Shown: piece by piece, positions 24,572 through 33,837 of the stretch
Numbering within the stretch: position 1 is the first letter of the stretch
Layout: each line of letters opens with the position of its first letter
Assembly: GCF_000266945.1 (NCBI RefSeq)
Contig: NC_018025.1
Location: forward strand, 310,001-374,000
Length of the DNA: 64,000 nucleotides
Source: Desulfomonile tiedjei DSM 6799
GTDB taxonomy: Bacteria; Desulfobacterota; Desulfomonilia; Desulfomonilales; Desulfomonilaceae
Direction: 5' to 3'
Made by a program: the position numbers and the translations under genes
The notes under the pieces: model-generated
Told to the model about the DNA's origin: nothing
The model's input: only the letters and a program-made list of their open reading frames with translations
The model's database searches: none

Positions 24572-25231
24572 ATGTTTCGTTTGATCCTCGTGATAGGAAC
24601 GTCAGTAGCAATTTTGTGCGGATGCATAGTCCCTGTGCAGGAAGCCCGCAAGAACCCCGGACTGAATTCCGAGACTCCATCCAATGATGCAGCCGATCGA
24701 GTATCCGGAAACGGTCAATTGATCAAGCCTTACATTCCTTCAGAACGGGTCTCGAGTGAATCCCGCACGAAAAGCAGGGTTTCGGAACCTGTGCAGGCGA
24801 TATCAACCTCTTCACCTGTCGTTGCGGAGAGTAACGCAGAGGCTGCTCCCAACCCGGTCGTTGCGGAGAGTGGTGCGGAGGCTCCTCCCAAAATTGAACC
24901 GTCGCCGGTTCCTGAAGCTTCCACTACGAAACGTCAATTTGAAGATCAACAGGTAAGGGCTGCCGCAATTGAACTGGCACGTAGTTACTCGGGCATTCAT
25001 AAGCTCAAGCTGTGCTTCGCGGTCAAAGAAGACGAATGGTGGGCTACTCTGTACGAAAGTACCGGCAATGCATTCGAATTGAAACGATATACCTGGAATC
25101 GAGAGCAGGAGAAGTTTCAGCCCTTCCTTGTGCCAAAACGTATCAACGGCGAGCGCCTGCAGGCCAGCCTGGGGGAACAGGAACCTGACATGGCCTGCGA
25201 AGTGATCGATCCCACTCCCACAGAGCAATAG
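24572..25231 (+). CDS. predicted lipoprotein with Pro/Ala-rich repeats
   Basis: A 219-residue protein with a lipoprotein signal ('VIGTSVAILCGC', lipid-attachment Cys at about 18). The middle (70-115) is low-complexity and holds an imperfect tandem repeat 'PVVAESNAEAAPN' / 'PVVAESGAEAPPK', a flexible spacer of the kind that spans the periplasm. The C-terminal part ('AAIELARSYSGIHKLKLCFA', 'WWATLYESTGNAFELKRYTW') is a small folded domain of unknown family. Probably anchored in a membrane facing the periplasm. An AMIN-domain protein follows 154 bp downstream. Confidence 0.65.
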   Translation: MFRLILVIGTSVAILCGCIVPVQEARKNPGLNSETPSNDAADRVSGNGQLIKPYIPSERVSSESRTKSRVSEPVQAISTSSPVVAESNAEAAPNPVVAESGAEAPPKIEPSPVPEASTTKRQFEDQQVRAAAIELARSYSGIHKLKLCFAVKEDEWWATLYESTGNAFELKRYTWNREQEKFQPFLVPKRINGERLQASLGEQEPDMACEVIDPTPTEQ

Positions 25232-25385
25232 TTTGAACAGTTTACTTTAACTTATCGCGATATGTAGCTTTTACTCTTGTCATTTATGCTCACTATGTGA
25301 TATTCTTGCCTCAGCCCGGTGTCTCTCTCACGAGACTCGTTTCGTGAGTTTTGACCGGTGATTTCTCTCGGATTCCGGAGGGAAT

Positions 25386-26108
25386 ATGGCGTTCGTGAGC
25401 AGGTTCACGGTTTGCGTGAGTATCTTTTCTGTTGTTTTTCCTCTTGTCTTTACTTTGAATGCCTTTGCGTATGGTGAAATAGCCGACATAACCATTACCC
25501 CCGATGGAAAAAGGATCTCCATACGAATCGAAGGACGAATTGGAAAGTATTCCGCGCACACTTTGCAAAATCCTGCGCGGCTCGTGCTCGATTTCGAAGA
25601 CACGGGTTTATCGAAAGAGCCTGCAATTTCCGGGACCATGGCTTCGGGCATAGATATTCGAACGGCAAGAAAAGGGACTTCAGCGAGAGTTGTCATGAAT
25701 CTGGGGAACCGTCCACTTCCGGATCACAGAGTAACTGTGGTGGGCAATCATCTTCTGGTATTTTTGAATAATTGGTCGAATCCTGCAGGAACGGCCCAGC
25801 AAGCAAAAGAGCAACCTCCTAAACAGGAATCACAGGAACCGACGGTTCTGTCCGGTTCCAAAGACCTGCATATCAAGTCTGCCGAAGTCCTAAACGGTCA
25901 GATTGTGCTGAAGGTCGTGCATCGAGCCGATCAGTCCCGCATTTATAAGATAGAATTGGGAGTAGATTTCGATCAACTCGGATTCAATACCGCGAGCATA
26001 CATCCACTCTCATCATTGCAGCGCGATGCTGCTGTTCAAAAGCCCGCACAGAAAAATAGCCAACCAGGAGGGCCTCGCAAATCGGCAACACCTTTAGCGG
26101 GCTATTAA
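25386..26108 (+). CDS. exported AMIN-domain protein
   Basis: A 240-residue protein with a signal peptide (1-29, 'IFSVVFPLVFTLNAFAYG'). Residues 30-130 match the AMIN domain: 'ISIRIEGRIGKYSAHTLQNP', 'RLVLDFEDTG', 'RVVMNLGNRPLPDHRVTVVGN', a beta-sandwich that targets AmiC-type amidases and secretin pilot complexes to peptidoglycan or the secretin. A Gln/Pro-rich linker precedes a second partial beta-rich segment (160-215). There is no catalytic domain, so it is likely a scaffold in cell-envelope or type IV pilus/secretion assembly. GGAGGG precedes the ATG. An R1 repeat lies directly after the stop. Confidence 0.75.
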   Translation: MAFVSRFTVCVSIFSVVFPLVFTLNAFAYGEIADITITPDGKRISIRIEGRIGKYSAHTLQNPARLVLDFEDTGLSKEPAISGTMASGIDIRTARKGTSARVVMNLGNRPLPDHRVTVVGNHLLVFLNNWSNPAGTAQQAKEQPPKQESQEPTVLSGSKDLHIKSAEVLNGQIVLKVVHRADQSRIYKIELGVDFDQLGFNTASIHPLSSLQRDAAVQKPAQKNSQPGGPRKSATPLAGY

Positions 26109-26116
26109 CCAGCGGC

Positions 26117-26256
26117 TTATGCCGATTCACTTTCTTTTCATGATCTGGGAGGCTGGAGGTATCCTTCGCTGCGGACGACGCAAAGCCGTCTAATCACTCC
26201 GCTCAGGACACCCCAGCCTTCGCCATCTTATGTGCATAACTGCGAAAGGGTATTAG
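26117..26256 (+). repeat. R1 interspersed repeat, copy b
   Basis: Full copy, from 'TTATGCCGATTCACTTTC' through 'GGGAGGCTGGAGGTATCC' to 'GCATAACTGCGAAAGGGTAT'. It lies 9 bp after the AMIN gene and shares the outer arms GGCTGG/CCAGCC with the other copies. Confidence 0.85.
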
Positions 26257-26430
26257 ATGTCGAGCACTCGTTTCTGAGCAAATCATTCGTATTCCAAAAA
26301 CACTGAAGATTTCCGCCAGACTCTTGAGATAAAGCGTGAGTGCTTATATTAACATTGCTAATAAAAGTGTAAGTGGCTTTTATGGCAAGTGTATAAAACA
26401 GTGTCCAATTGGGAAAAGCACTTCTCGGCA

Positions 26431-26517
26431 ATTGGTAGGTGCCGTGCCTCCGTGCCGGCACATTTTTCAAAGACAAATCAACCGGTTTCGGGCCGGCAGG
26501 AACGCCGACCCCTACCG
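26431..26517. repeat. R2 repeat copy, shortened
   Basis: 'ATTGGTAGGTGCCG' then 'CCTCCGTGCCGGCA', an AT-rich middle with 'AAAGACAAATCAACC', then 'GGCCGGCAGGAACGCCG' and 'CCCTACC'. This is the same architecture as 19361-19546 without its outer flanks. The rest of 26257-26698 shows nothing coding. Confidence 0.75.
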
Positions 26518-26698
26518 TTTATCTAAGGCACAATGTATTCAAAAGGTCAGAAATTATGTCATCTGCTATAACTATTCAGTTGCAGTAGATGAGGCATTAT
26601 GAAGACGTTAGCAGAATACGAGCATCAAATGGATTACCATGATCGCGCAATCGTTTGGACCTAAGAACTGTTCTGATACAAACCGAAGGAGGCTTACC

Positions 26699-27046
26699 GT
26701 GAGCGATTTCCCTTTAATCAAAAATGTGCCTTTCTCAGAGACTCTCGTACTGACAGACCTGGTTGAATATCAAGAGGGTCGCGTCGTAAGCAGGACGTTT
26801 GTTCAAAATAAGCTTATCAGCTTTACTCTATTTGCATTCGACAAAGGAGAAGGACTCAGCGCCCATACGGCATCAGGCGATGCCTTCGTCCAGATTCTGG
26901 ATGGAGAGGCCCTGATCAACATCGGCGGGAAGGATTTTGTGGTTAAGACAGGAGAAGTGGTGGTAATGCCTGCAAATGTCTCTCATTCGCTGGAAGCGAG
27001 AGAGCGTTTCAAAATGCTTCTTACAGTGGTTAAAGGAGAGGGTTGA
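26699..27046 (+). CDS. cupin-domain protein
   Basis: A 115-residue single-domain cupin. The two signature strands are visible: 'LISFTLFAFDKGEGLSAHTASGDAFVQILDGEALINIGG' in pieces (motif 1, with His and a later acidic residue) and 'GEVVVMPANVSHSLEARERF' (motif 2, with Pro and His). Such small cupins bind a metal and act as sugar, polyketide or redox enzymes or as sensors. Start: GTG 26699 with AGGAGG six bases upstream; the longer frame beginning 60 bases earlier has no ribosome site. It converges on the small gene at 27172. Activity unknown. Confidence 0.75.
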   Translation: MSDFPLIKNVPFSETLVLTDLVEYQEGRVVSRTFVQNKLISFTLFAFDKGEGLSAHTASGDAFVQILDGEALINIGGKDFVVKTGEVVVMPANVSHSLEARERFKMLLTVVKGEG

Positions 27047-27132
27047 TTCGGAGAGACTAAGCGATTCCGCGTCTCGCGGGACAAACGCCTGACAAATGTG
27101 AGCGAAGTACGGAGATCGTATGAGGGTTCATT

Positions 27133-27159
27133 CTTGAGCCGGAGCTGTTCCGGCCCAAG
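27133..27159 (-). terminator. terminator-like hairpin between convergent genes
   Basis: CTTGAGCCGGA pairs with TCCGGCCCAAG around loop GCTGT (one G-T pair). It lies 12 bp past the stop of the minus-strand gene at 27172 and 86 bp past the cupin stop. No clear T-run on either side. Confidence 0.45.
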
Positions 27160-27171
27160 ATATGGCTGGTG

Positions 27172-27468
27172 TCAGGAAGTCTTTTTCTGGGGAATGTTCG
27201 AGGATTCCGCACTATTTTCCACCTGATCCCAGGTGCTGACATTCTGGATACTTCTTGAGAGGCGGTGATACTGCCAAGCCAGATGACAATGAAGGATCAC
27301 GTCTTCAATGGAATCTCGAAGGTCACACATGGTGCCGTGCGTGCCTGCAGTCTCCTCTTTCTCAGCTTCCTGTTTGACGACGCCGTCTATTTTCATGAGG
27401 GATTCAAAGATCTTGCCGAAGCATTTGTGCACGTGAAGTTCGAATTCCTCTTTGTTCGCGAATTTCAT
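27172..27468 (-). CDS. small His/Cys-containing hypothetical protein
   Basis: A 98-residue helical soluble protein beginning 'MKFANKEEFELHVHKCFGKI', with 'VILHCHLAWQYHRLS' in the middle. His and Cys cluster ('HVHKC', 'CHLAWQYH'), so metal binding is conceivable. The C-terminal 25 residues are polar and look disordered. AAGGGGATG precedes the ATG. It could be the last gene of the redox/sensor operon, 100 bp after the universal stress gene. Its stop is UGA followed by a hairpin, but the loop lacks the SECIS G and no domain continues, so it is treated as an ordinary stop. Confidence 0.6.
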   Translation of the reverse strand: MKFANKEEFELHVHKCFGKIFESLMKIDGVVKQEAEKEETAGTHGTMCDLRDSIEDVILHCHLAWQYHRLSRSIQNVSTWDQVENSAESSNIPQKKTS

Positions 27469-27568
27469 TACTCATCCCCTTGGGCTTAAGCCTCATTCAA
27501 TGTAAGACAACCAGTTTATCCGGTTTGACACTCGATAGCAATGGCAGGAAAACGAGACTACATCGGAT

Positions 27569-28099
27569 CTAGGAGCCGATGGGTTTCCATTTCCCTTCCG
27601 GGATGAGAAGTTCAGCGACTCTCTTCTCCGCTTCCCCATTCAAATAATACGAATCCGCCTGATCGGGTCCGATCAAAACGAGAGGTCCTTTGAATTTGGC
27701 GCCGAATTCCTCGATAGTGGTAGTACCTCCGAAAGCCGCGTGTTTCGCGTTGTACCCGATCACGAGAATCTCATAATCCCCTTTCTTAAAGCACTTTCTG
27801 AGTTCCCATTCATCATTGCCCTCGCAGAGCCGGAATCCTACTTCAACATAGTCACCCAACCGATCCTCGAAGCTTTCTCTCAATTCTTTGTCTTTTTTCG
27901 CTATCAGCTCCGGCGTAACCGGTGCGGTTTCCGTTTTTTCGGCATCCACAAAAACCACGTCTCTTCGAAGCATGTACGGTGATTCGAGAAAATGAAAAAT
28001 ATTGAGTTTGCACTTGTAATGGCGCGCCAAATTCAAGGCATAATCAAAGGCCCAGTCTCCCTGGCGTGAGAAAATGGCACACAGACCTATTCCATTCAT
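27569..28099 (-). CDS. universal stress protein family
   Basis: A 176-residue soluble protein, 'GLCAIFSRQGDWAFDYALNL', 'YKCKLNIFHFLESPYM', 'KGDYEILVIGYNAKHAAFGG' and 'FKGPLVLIGPDQ', the alpha/beta fold of UspA. The ATP-loop GxxGx9GS is not evident, so it may be a non-ATP-binding member. Start: ATG 28099 with AGGAGG five bases upstream, rather than the longer frame. It is co-directional with, and 72 bp from, the sensor kinase gene. A universal stress gene near a redox complex and two-component genes recalls the Desulfovibrio tmc region (from memory). Confidence 0.75.
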   Translation of the reverse strand: MNGIGLCAIFSRQGDWAFDYALNLARHYKCKLNIFHFLESPYMLRRDVVFVDAEKTETAPVTPELIAKKDKELRESFEDRLGDYVEVGFRLCEGNDEWELRKCFKKGDYEILVIGYNAKHAAFGGTTTIEEFGAKFKGPLVLIGPDQADSYYLNGEAEKRVAELLIPEGKWKPIGS

Positions 28100-28171
28100 T
28101 TTGCCTCCTGTTTTCCGTCTGACAAAATCAGATAAGTTTATGACGTCAGCCCTTGTCTTCGTTATCATCTG

Positions 28172-29083
28172 TTACAAAACCGCAACGTGTTGTCCGTCGT
28201 CAGGCCTGAGAGGTACCCGAATGAAGAATTCGGTACCTTGTCCCGGTGAAGATTCGACCCATATGGTCCCTCCATGCTCCTCAATGACTTTTCTCGTCAC
28301 TACGAGTCCGAGTCCGGTCCCTCTGGAGCCCTTGGTAGAGAAGAACTTCTTGAAAAGGTTTTGTCGCACTTCTTCAGGCATGCCCGGGCCATTATCCTTG
28401 ACGCTTGCTATGAGATTGTCGTTTTCTACCCGTGCGCTGATTTTGATCCATCGCTCCTCGATTTCGGGATCTTCGCAGCAGGCCACTATCGCGTTGGATA
28501 TGAGATTAGCTATCGCGCTGTGGATACCTTTCGGATCCATGATCCCGAGCGAGAGCTCGGAAGGAAAATCCCGTATCAGAGTAATACCTTTCGCTTCTGC
28601 CTGATCCAAATAGAGATCGTAGATTTCAGACAAAATCTTGGACGGGTCGCATGACTGATACTCGGGTTTTCTCTCCTTGGATGCATACAGGATGTCTTTC
28701 ACCAAATCCGATACTTTGCTCACGTTCTTTTTGACCATTGCCCAGCCGGATGTGATTTTTGACTGATTCTCAGTCCTGAGTCCAGAATCCACGACGTAGA
28801 CTCCGCCTTCCAGGCCAGACAGGATATTTTTTACCGCATGTGACATACCGGCAACTGTTTCTCCCAGTACTGCGAGTTCATTCTGGAGCAGCTTTACTTC
28901 GGTAACGTCCGTGCACATTTCCATGACAGCAGTAATTTCACCTTTTTCGTCGGAAATGGGCGAGGTATGCGTAACCATGTATACTTCTTTGCCTGAATGA
29001 CTCCAGACTTGTTCCGACGAGTGCGCATGCCCGTCCAGGAACGTTTGCTCTACCGGACAATTCTCGCATTTTATGTCCCGCCC
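28172..29083 (-). pseudogene. heme-type sensor histidine kinase, C-terminal half (cut by IS)
   Basis: Codes for the second PAS domain's end and the kinase core of the gene that begins at 31908. It starts in mid-domain ('GRDIKCENCPVEQTFLDG', a CxxC that repeats one in the first PAS), then 'MSHAVKNILSGLEGGVYVV' (H-box), 'ANLISNAIVACC' (N-box), 'DNGPGMP' and 'GTGLGLVV'. Removing 29084-30570 (IS plus one 7-bp duplicate) joins '...CYSVYK' to 'GRDIKC...' in frame to give one 749-residue protein. As it stands this half has no own start except internal Met codons, so a truncated cytoplasmic kinase is possible but the sensor is lost. Confidence 0.85.
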
Positions 29084-29090
29084 CTTGTAC

Positions 29091-30570
29091 CTATAGTTTC
29101 GCCCTTTTTGTATTCTGGACGGTTAGATGGTGAGATAATCCTTGAAAAAATAAGGCGTTCCGCACATACCCGGTTTTGTGTAAAGATTCTGGGAAGGAGG
29201 AACGCCAGTTGAAGAGATCTATACCAGATCCGTTCGGGATTGACGAGATTCATTTCAGAGCGTGTTTCAGCGCACCGAGTTTCCGTATCTTCGTTGCGCT
29301 GGTGGTCGGTTGGGTGCTCACTATGGGCAAGCACACTATCAGCCAGGTGATTCTGACCATGAGACTCCATGAATCCAAGCACTTCGCCAGCATCTACCGA
29401 TTCCTCGGCAAGGGACGATGGGAGACTGACTTTGTCTCCTATTTCGTCTTCAGAATGTTGGTAGAAACGCTGATTGCAGAAGGGATCGAGATCCTTGTGG
29501 TGATTGACGACACCTTGAACAAGCACACTGGCAAGAAGATCTGTGGCGCGGGCTGGCAGCATGATGGTTCACTCCCAAAGCATACTAAGCAAAAGGGGTA
29601 TGGAGTGTGCTTTGTCATCATAGGACTGGCGATTCGCCTTCCCGGCATCAGCGATCGCATGTTTTGTCTGCCATACGCTGCCCGCCTTTGGTGGCCGCCA
29701 AAGGCCAAGTTTAATCCCAAGAGCCTGCCCTACAAGACAAAACCCGAACTTGGATTGGATCTTATAAATCTGACTCATTCATGGCTCCAAGAGGGAGAAA
29801 GACTGAGAATTGTGTTCGACCTGGGATACTGCTGCGATACCATCCTCAAAGCACGACCCAAGAATGTGCACATTACAGGGAGGCTGAGAAAGGATGCAGC
29901 TTTGTTCGCTGTGCTGGAACCTGCTCCATTTACAGTGATGGGCAGACCTCGCAAGAGAGGCGCTCGACTGCCCTCCCTGGAAACGATGTTCCAGGACCCC
30001 AATCTGGGGTGGAATGAGATTAGGGTCTTCTGCTATGGAAAACAAACTAAGCTCCTGATACATCAGTTCACGGCGCTATGGTATCATAGCGCAGGGCAAC
30101 AGCCTCTTTCGATCGTGTTGTGCCATGACCCGGCCGGCCACCATGCCAATATGGTGTTTTTCGATACGGACCCTCAGGCTGCACCACAGCAGATTATCGA
30201 GCGCTACGCTGCACGCTTTAGCATTGAGATGACCAATCGAGAGACCAAGAACCTCCTGGGTGCGGCTGAACCTCAGTGTCGGAAAGAGACCTCGGTAACC
30301 CGTGCCCCTATGTTTGCTTACTGGGCCTACTGCTTTGTAGTGCTTTGGTTCGTTGGGCAATTCGTCACTGCAAAGAACCTCGTTGCCGACCCGGCTCCCT
30401 GGTACTGCCGGAAAAAGTCGTTCACCTTTTCAGACATGCTGGCAGCAGCTCGAAGGAGTCATTTCTCGCTGAGAATTTATTCGAAAGCCAGCCGAATCAA
30501 TAAGTTCGAAAAACTCAACGGCCCGCGCTCCACGCGCGGACTCGACCATGCAAGAATCGCGAAACTATAG
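29091..30570 (+). mobile_element. IS701-like insertion sequence, 1480 bp
   Basis: The ends carry 12-bp perfect inverted repeats, CTATAGTTTCGC at 29091 and its complement ending at 30570. The element is flanked by the direct 7-bp duplication CTTGTAC (29084-29090 and 30571-30577). It contains one transposase gene whose stop codon TAG lies inside the right inverted repeat. Insertion split a sensor kinase gene. The clean ends, intact transposase and exact duplication suggest a recent event. Confidence 0.92.
29209..30570 (+). CDS. IS701/DDE-type transposase
   Basis: A protein of about 453 residues. It has the N-terminal region of IS701-like transposases ('FRACFSAPSFRIFVALVVGW', 'HESKHFASIYRFLGKGRW') and a DDE catalytic domain: first Asp in 'ILVVIDDTLNKHTGKKI', a second in 'RIVFDLGYCCDT', and the Glu region 'YAARFSIEMTNRETKNLLG'. 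Start TTG 29209 has GGAAGGAGG upstream; an in-frame GTG-type start 33 bases earlier is less likely. Apparently complete, so the element may still be mobile. Family assignment is by pattern; IS4-like relatives are the alternative. Confidence 0.85.
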   Translation: MKRSIPDPFGIDEIHFRACFSAPSFRIFVALVVGWVLTMGKHTISQVILTMRLHESKHFASIYRFLGKGRWETDFVSYFVFRMLVETLIAEGIEILVVIDDTLNKHTGKKICGAGWQHDGSLPKHTKQKGYGVCFVIIGLAIRLPGISDRMFCLPYAARLWWPPKAKFNPKSLPYKTKPELGLDLINLTHSWLQEGERLRIVFDLGYCCDTILKARPKNVHITGRLRKDAALFAVLEPAPFTVMGRPRKRGARLPSLETMFQDPNLGWNEIRVFCYGKQTKLLIHQFTALWYHSAGQQPLSIVLCHDPAGHHANMVFFDTDPQAAPQQIIERYAARFSIEMTNRETKNLLGAAEPQCRKETSVTRAPMFAYWAYCFVVLWFVGQFVTAKNLVADPAPWYCRKKSFTFSDMLAAARRSHFSLRIYSKASRINKFEKLNGPRSTRGLDHARIAKL

Positions 30571-31908
30571 CTTGTACACGGAATAACAATGTTTTCCCCA
30601 GCTACTTCCGAATTCTTCGGCAAAGGACTTGTTGAAGAAAGCAATCCTGTACGAGCGGTCAACCACGGTTAGATAACATGGGACATTCTCTATGAGATGC
30701 TGCAGCTCAGACTGCTTCTTTTCCAATTCAAGTTGGAGTTTCGCTATTCGGGTCACGTCCACGGACATTTCCAAAACCTCGGAGACGCTTCCCGTTTCAT
30801 CATATATCGGAGCGGTATTCACAATAACATGAACCGTCTTTGCCCTATTTGCAGTGCACCATGTTTCTTCGCTGCGGTGCGACAGCCCGTCCGAAAAAGT
30901 CCTCTCGACCGGGCAGGAAAGGCACTTCTGTCCTTTTCCTTTTTTCCCGGCAAAACACTGCATTCCCGTCTGATTTCCGAATTCTTCCGTGAATGCTTCA
31001 TTCGCTCGAACAATCCGATAGTCTCGATCTATGACAGTCAGAAAGCAGGGAACCTTTTCAAAGAGTTCCTTGTACATTCTCCTGCTCTGTTCGAGTTCCC
31101 TCGTGCGCTCGTTGATTTGCCTGCTCATAGTATCGAAGGAACGCCACAGGGTTGAAATTGAATCCTTTCCTTTCCGAAGAGGCTGGGGCTCGTACTCCCC
31201 TCGGGCCATTTTGAAAGTCTGTTCTGCAAGGTTCCGGAGCGGTCGGCTCACCAGGAATATGACTCCAACACCTATGATAGTAGAGACAAGAATGAACAAG
31301 AAGAAAGCGAAAACATAGATCTGTCGCGCATGATTGACTATCTGCCGCCTCAATCCTTCCAGAGGCATTTTCACTTCCAGAGCTCCCAATACCGGATGGG
31401 ATTCCGGATGTGCATGGCATGCGGCAGTTGAACAGCTCTTTGTATTTACCAGAGGATTCACGACATTGAGGATCTTTCCGTCGTCGGCAAATTCGTACCT
31501 CACGGAGGAATTGGTTCCCATATTTTTGAGAAGCGGATTGGCTTCGGAATCCCCCTTACTCCCCAGAATGCCGTTTTGCACATGTTTGCTGGTGTAATGC
31601 AGAATCCCTTCTCTATCGTAGATATTGATTTCTTTGAAGCCTTCTTGCTCGCCAATGGCCTGAACGATCTCCCGGATGACCTCCCTGTCCTTGGTCATCA
31701 TGCCATTCCAAATGGCAGCCTTTATCACCTCTGAATCTTTCAGGGCTGCGGCCACCCTTTCTTGCACAAGATTTTGTTCCTGAATGGAAAGACTGTGATA
31801 CGTGAATGCCACAAGTGTGAGAAATACGGTCAAGCCGGCATAAAAACTCAGCTTGAAACGAAGTTTTCCCGAGAAGTCTTTGAAAAATCGTATGGCATCG
31901 TTCAGCAT
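30571..31908 (-). pseudogene. heme-type sensor histidine kinase, N-terminal half (cut by IS)
   Basis: First 446 codons of the split sensor gene. A membrane segment at 18-38 is followed by a periplasmic sensor region with 'VNTKSCSTAACHAHPESH', a Cys-x4-Cys-His site that would bind c-type heme. A second membrane segment ('IYVFAFFLFILVSTIIGVGV'), HAMP, a coiled coil, PAS1 ('CFAGKKGKGQKCLSCPVERTF', with CxxC) and the start of PAS2 follow. The reading runs into the IS and ends after one extra codon. The intact protein would sense redox or a gas through periplasmic heme and phosphorylate the regulator encoded 58 bp upstream. Confidence 0.85.
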
Positions 31909-31966
31909 TTTGTATAGGTTTTATGGTTGTGGGGGGACCAGGATATCCCCCCTCGTATCCGAGCGC

Positions 31967-32356
31967 CTACCCGAGAGCCTTCTTAATCGCGGACAGTAAG
32001 ACGTCCTTATCGACCGGTTTTTCAATATATGCCTCAGGTGGCTTGATAGCTCTTTTTTGTATCCATTCCTTGAAATCCATGCTTGGAACATCGTCTTTCC
32101 CGAATCCGGTCACCATGATGACGGGAATATCTTTTATTTCATCATCCTTTCGCAATTCTCTGTACATCTTGATTCCGGTTTTATTGGGCATAAGCAGATC
32201 GAGCGAAACAAGGTCAGGTTTTTCAGACTTGCACATTTGAAGCGCTTCTTCTCCGTCTGCGGCAGTAAGCGTCGCATATCCGTTATCTTCGAGCAAGGTC
32301 GTCAAGAATGTGACCATATCAGGCTCGTCATCCACCACCAGAATTCTTTTTGGCAT
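31967..32356 (-). CDS. single-domain response regulator (CheY-like)
   Basis: 129 residues, receiver domain only: acidic pair 'VVDDEPD', phospho-acceptor Asp in 'LVSLDLLMPNKTG', Thr in 'VIMVTGFGKDD', and Lys in 'AYIEKPVDKD'. No output domain, so it must act by protein contact, for example on the redox complex, the motility apparatus or another kinase. It lies between the FeS subunit and the sensor kinase in the same operon, so the kinase was its probable partner before the IS insertion. Confidence 0.88.
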   Translation of the reverse strand: MPKRILVVDDEPDMVTFLTTLLEDNGYATLTAADGEEALQMCKSEKPDLVSLDLLMPNKTGIKMYRELRKDDEIKDIPVIMVTGFGKDDVPSMDFKEWIQKRAIKPPEAYIEKPVDKDVLLSAIKKALG

Positions 32357-32424
32357 TTGAACCTCCTCTTCTCAAGAAAATCAGGGCTATTACCTATATA
32401 CTACTTATTTGCTAAAGTTTCCAG

Positions 32425-33804
32425 CTAAAGAATGAGAGCCGGAGATAGCAGTTCAGCGAGATTCATGACCTTGGCTTCTATATGGTAATGATCGACAATT
32501 TCTTTCAACTGGTCCGTGCAATTGTGACAGGACTGGAGTACCACATTTGCCCCTGTCGCGCGAATCTCGTCAGCCTTGATCTTTCCGGCAGCTATTCGAC
32601 GTTTTGAGAACTCCGACATCGCAAGTGCGCCTCCACCTCCTCCACAGCAGAAGCTCCTTTCTCTATTGTGTTCCATTTCGACAAAATCGTCCACCGCAGC
32701 GTTAATAACGATCCGCGGTTCCTCCAGAATACCCCCGGAGCGAGCTATGTTGCACGAATCGTGATATGTGAATCGATGACCTTTCCACACGGATTTATCT
32801 AATCTGATTCTGTTCTCCATGATAAGTTTCGCCATCAGCTCCATCATGCTGGTGATCTTGAATGGGACGCCACCCAACCAATTGGGCAATTCCCACCTGA
32901 GCGCCCGGTATCCGTGCCCGCACTCACCAGAGAGAAGGTACTCGCAACCCAGGCGTTTCACATCTTCAGCTTGCCACATGGAGAAAAGCCGAGCGTCCGC
33001 ATCGTTGCCATTGAAAAGTGCGTAGTTGGTAAGATCCCAATAACGTGAGGAAATAGTGAAATCGACTCCCGCTGCATTCAATACTTTCGCACTGGCCTGA
33101 ATAGTCAGAGGATAGTACTTGGGTTCTCGAGGATTCAGGGTGAGAAAGTACTGAGCACCTTTCTTGTCGATTGGAATAGTATAGTTCTCGCAGCCTTCCT
33201 CATCTTGGAGTTCTTCTTCTATCCATTCGATTGTCTCGATGAACTCGTCTTGAGGAACGGCCATATTGTTGCCGTGATTGTAATGAGTATCAACGGTTTC
33301 CTGGAGATTCGCCGGGCATCTGCCAACCTGCTGCATCATGCTTCGGGCCGCGCGTACCATCATCCCGTAATCGACTCCCATAGGGCAATTATACGTGCAA
33401 CGCCTGCACATGGTGCACCCGCCGAAAAGCTTATCGAACATTTCTTCGGCAAGTTCGCTGGTGAGCGGCTGTGCTCCGACAAAGGATGGGAAAATTCGGC
33501 CCATCCAGTCGTACCTGCTCTTGTACCATTTGCGAAATCTATCCGCTTTATATGCCGGCACAAGGGTTTTGTCCTCGGGAATCGACACACTGTAATGGCA
33601 GGCATCACTGCACATTCCGCAATGAATGCAGCCGGCGAGGGAGGTTGCAACCACTCGATTTAATTTGGATGCAAGCATGGACTCCATTTCCGCCAGCATC
33701 TCGGGCGTGAATTCCTGTTTCAGAGGCCATATTCTCTCTTCCGGCGAACCTAGTTTTTCGGGGATTTCTGAACCGAAATCATTGCTTTCTTCAATCTGTG
33801 ACAT
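32425..33804 (-). CDS. HdrD/DsrK/TmcB-like iron-sulfur subunit
   Basis: A 459-residue cytoplasmic protein. Two ferredoxin-type 4Fe-4S motifs sit near residues 60 and 130 ('CIHCGMCSDACHY', 'CTMCRRCTYNCPMG'). Two CCG-type regions follow: 'GCEYLLSGECGHGYRALRWE' with 'YHDSCNIAR', then 'RSFCCGGGGGALAM' and 'LQSCHNCTDQL'. These bind a non-cubane or special 4Fe-4S cluster that handles disulfides in HdrB/HdrD and related subunits. With the membrane subunit 33 bp upstream it forms a two-subunit menaquinol- or heme-linked redox module like DsrMK or TmcBC of sulfate reducers. No cytochrome c gene is adjacent. Confidence 0.88.
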   Translation of the reverse strand: MSQIEESNDFGSEIPEKLGSPEERIWPLKQEFTPEMLAEMESMLASKLNRVVATSLAGCIHCGMCSDACHYSVSIPEDKTLVPAYKADRFRKWYKSRYDWMGRIFPSFVGAQPLTSELAEEMFDKLFGGCTMCRRCTYNCPMGVDYGMMVRAARSMMQQVGRCPANLQETVDTHYNHGNNMAVPQDEFIETIEWIEEELQDEEGCENYTIPIDKKGAQYFLTLNPREPKYYPLTIQASAKVLNAAGVDFTISSRYWDLTNYALFNGNDADARLFSMWQAEDVKRLGCEYLLSGECGHGYRALRWELPNWLGGVPFKITSMMELMAKLIMENRIRLDKSVWKGHRFTYHDSCNIARSGGILEEPRIVINAAVDDFVEMEHNRERSFCCGGGGGALAMSEFSKRRIAAGKIKADEIRATGANVVLQSCHNCTDQLKEIVDHYHIEAKVMNLAELLSPALIL

Positions 33805-33837
33805 ACTTCCTCCACAGTATAATGGTAGATGTAAGAC

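Noticed and set aside
27133-27174. UGA stop of the gene at 27172 followed by an 11-bp hairpin, as a Sec/SECIS pair
   Set aside because: Loop GCTGT (ACAGC in the mRNA) has no G in its first two bases, and the continued frame has no recognisable domain; a terminator-like role is simpler.
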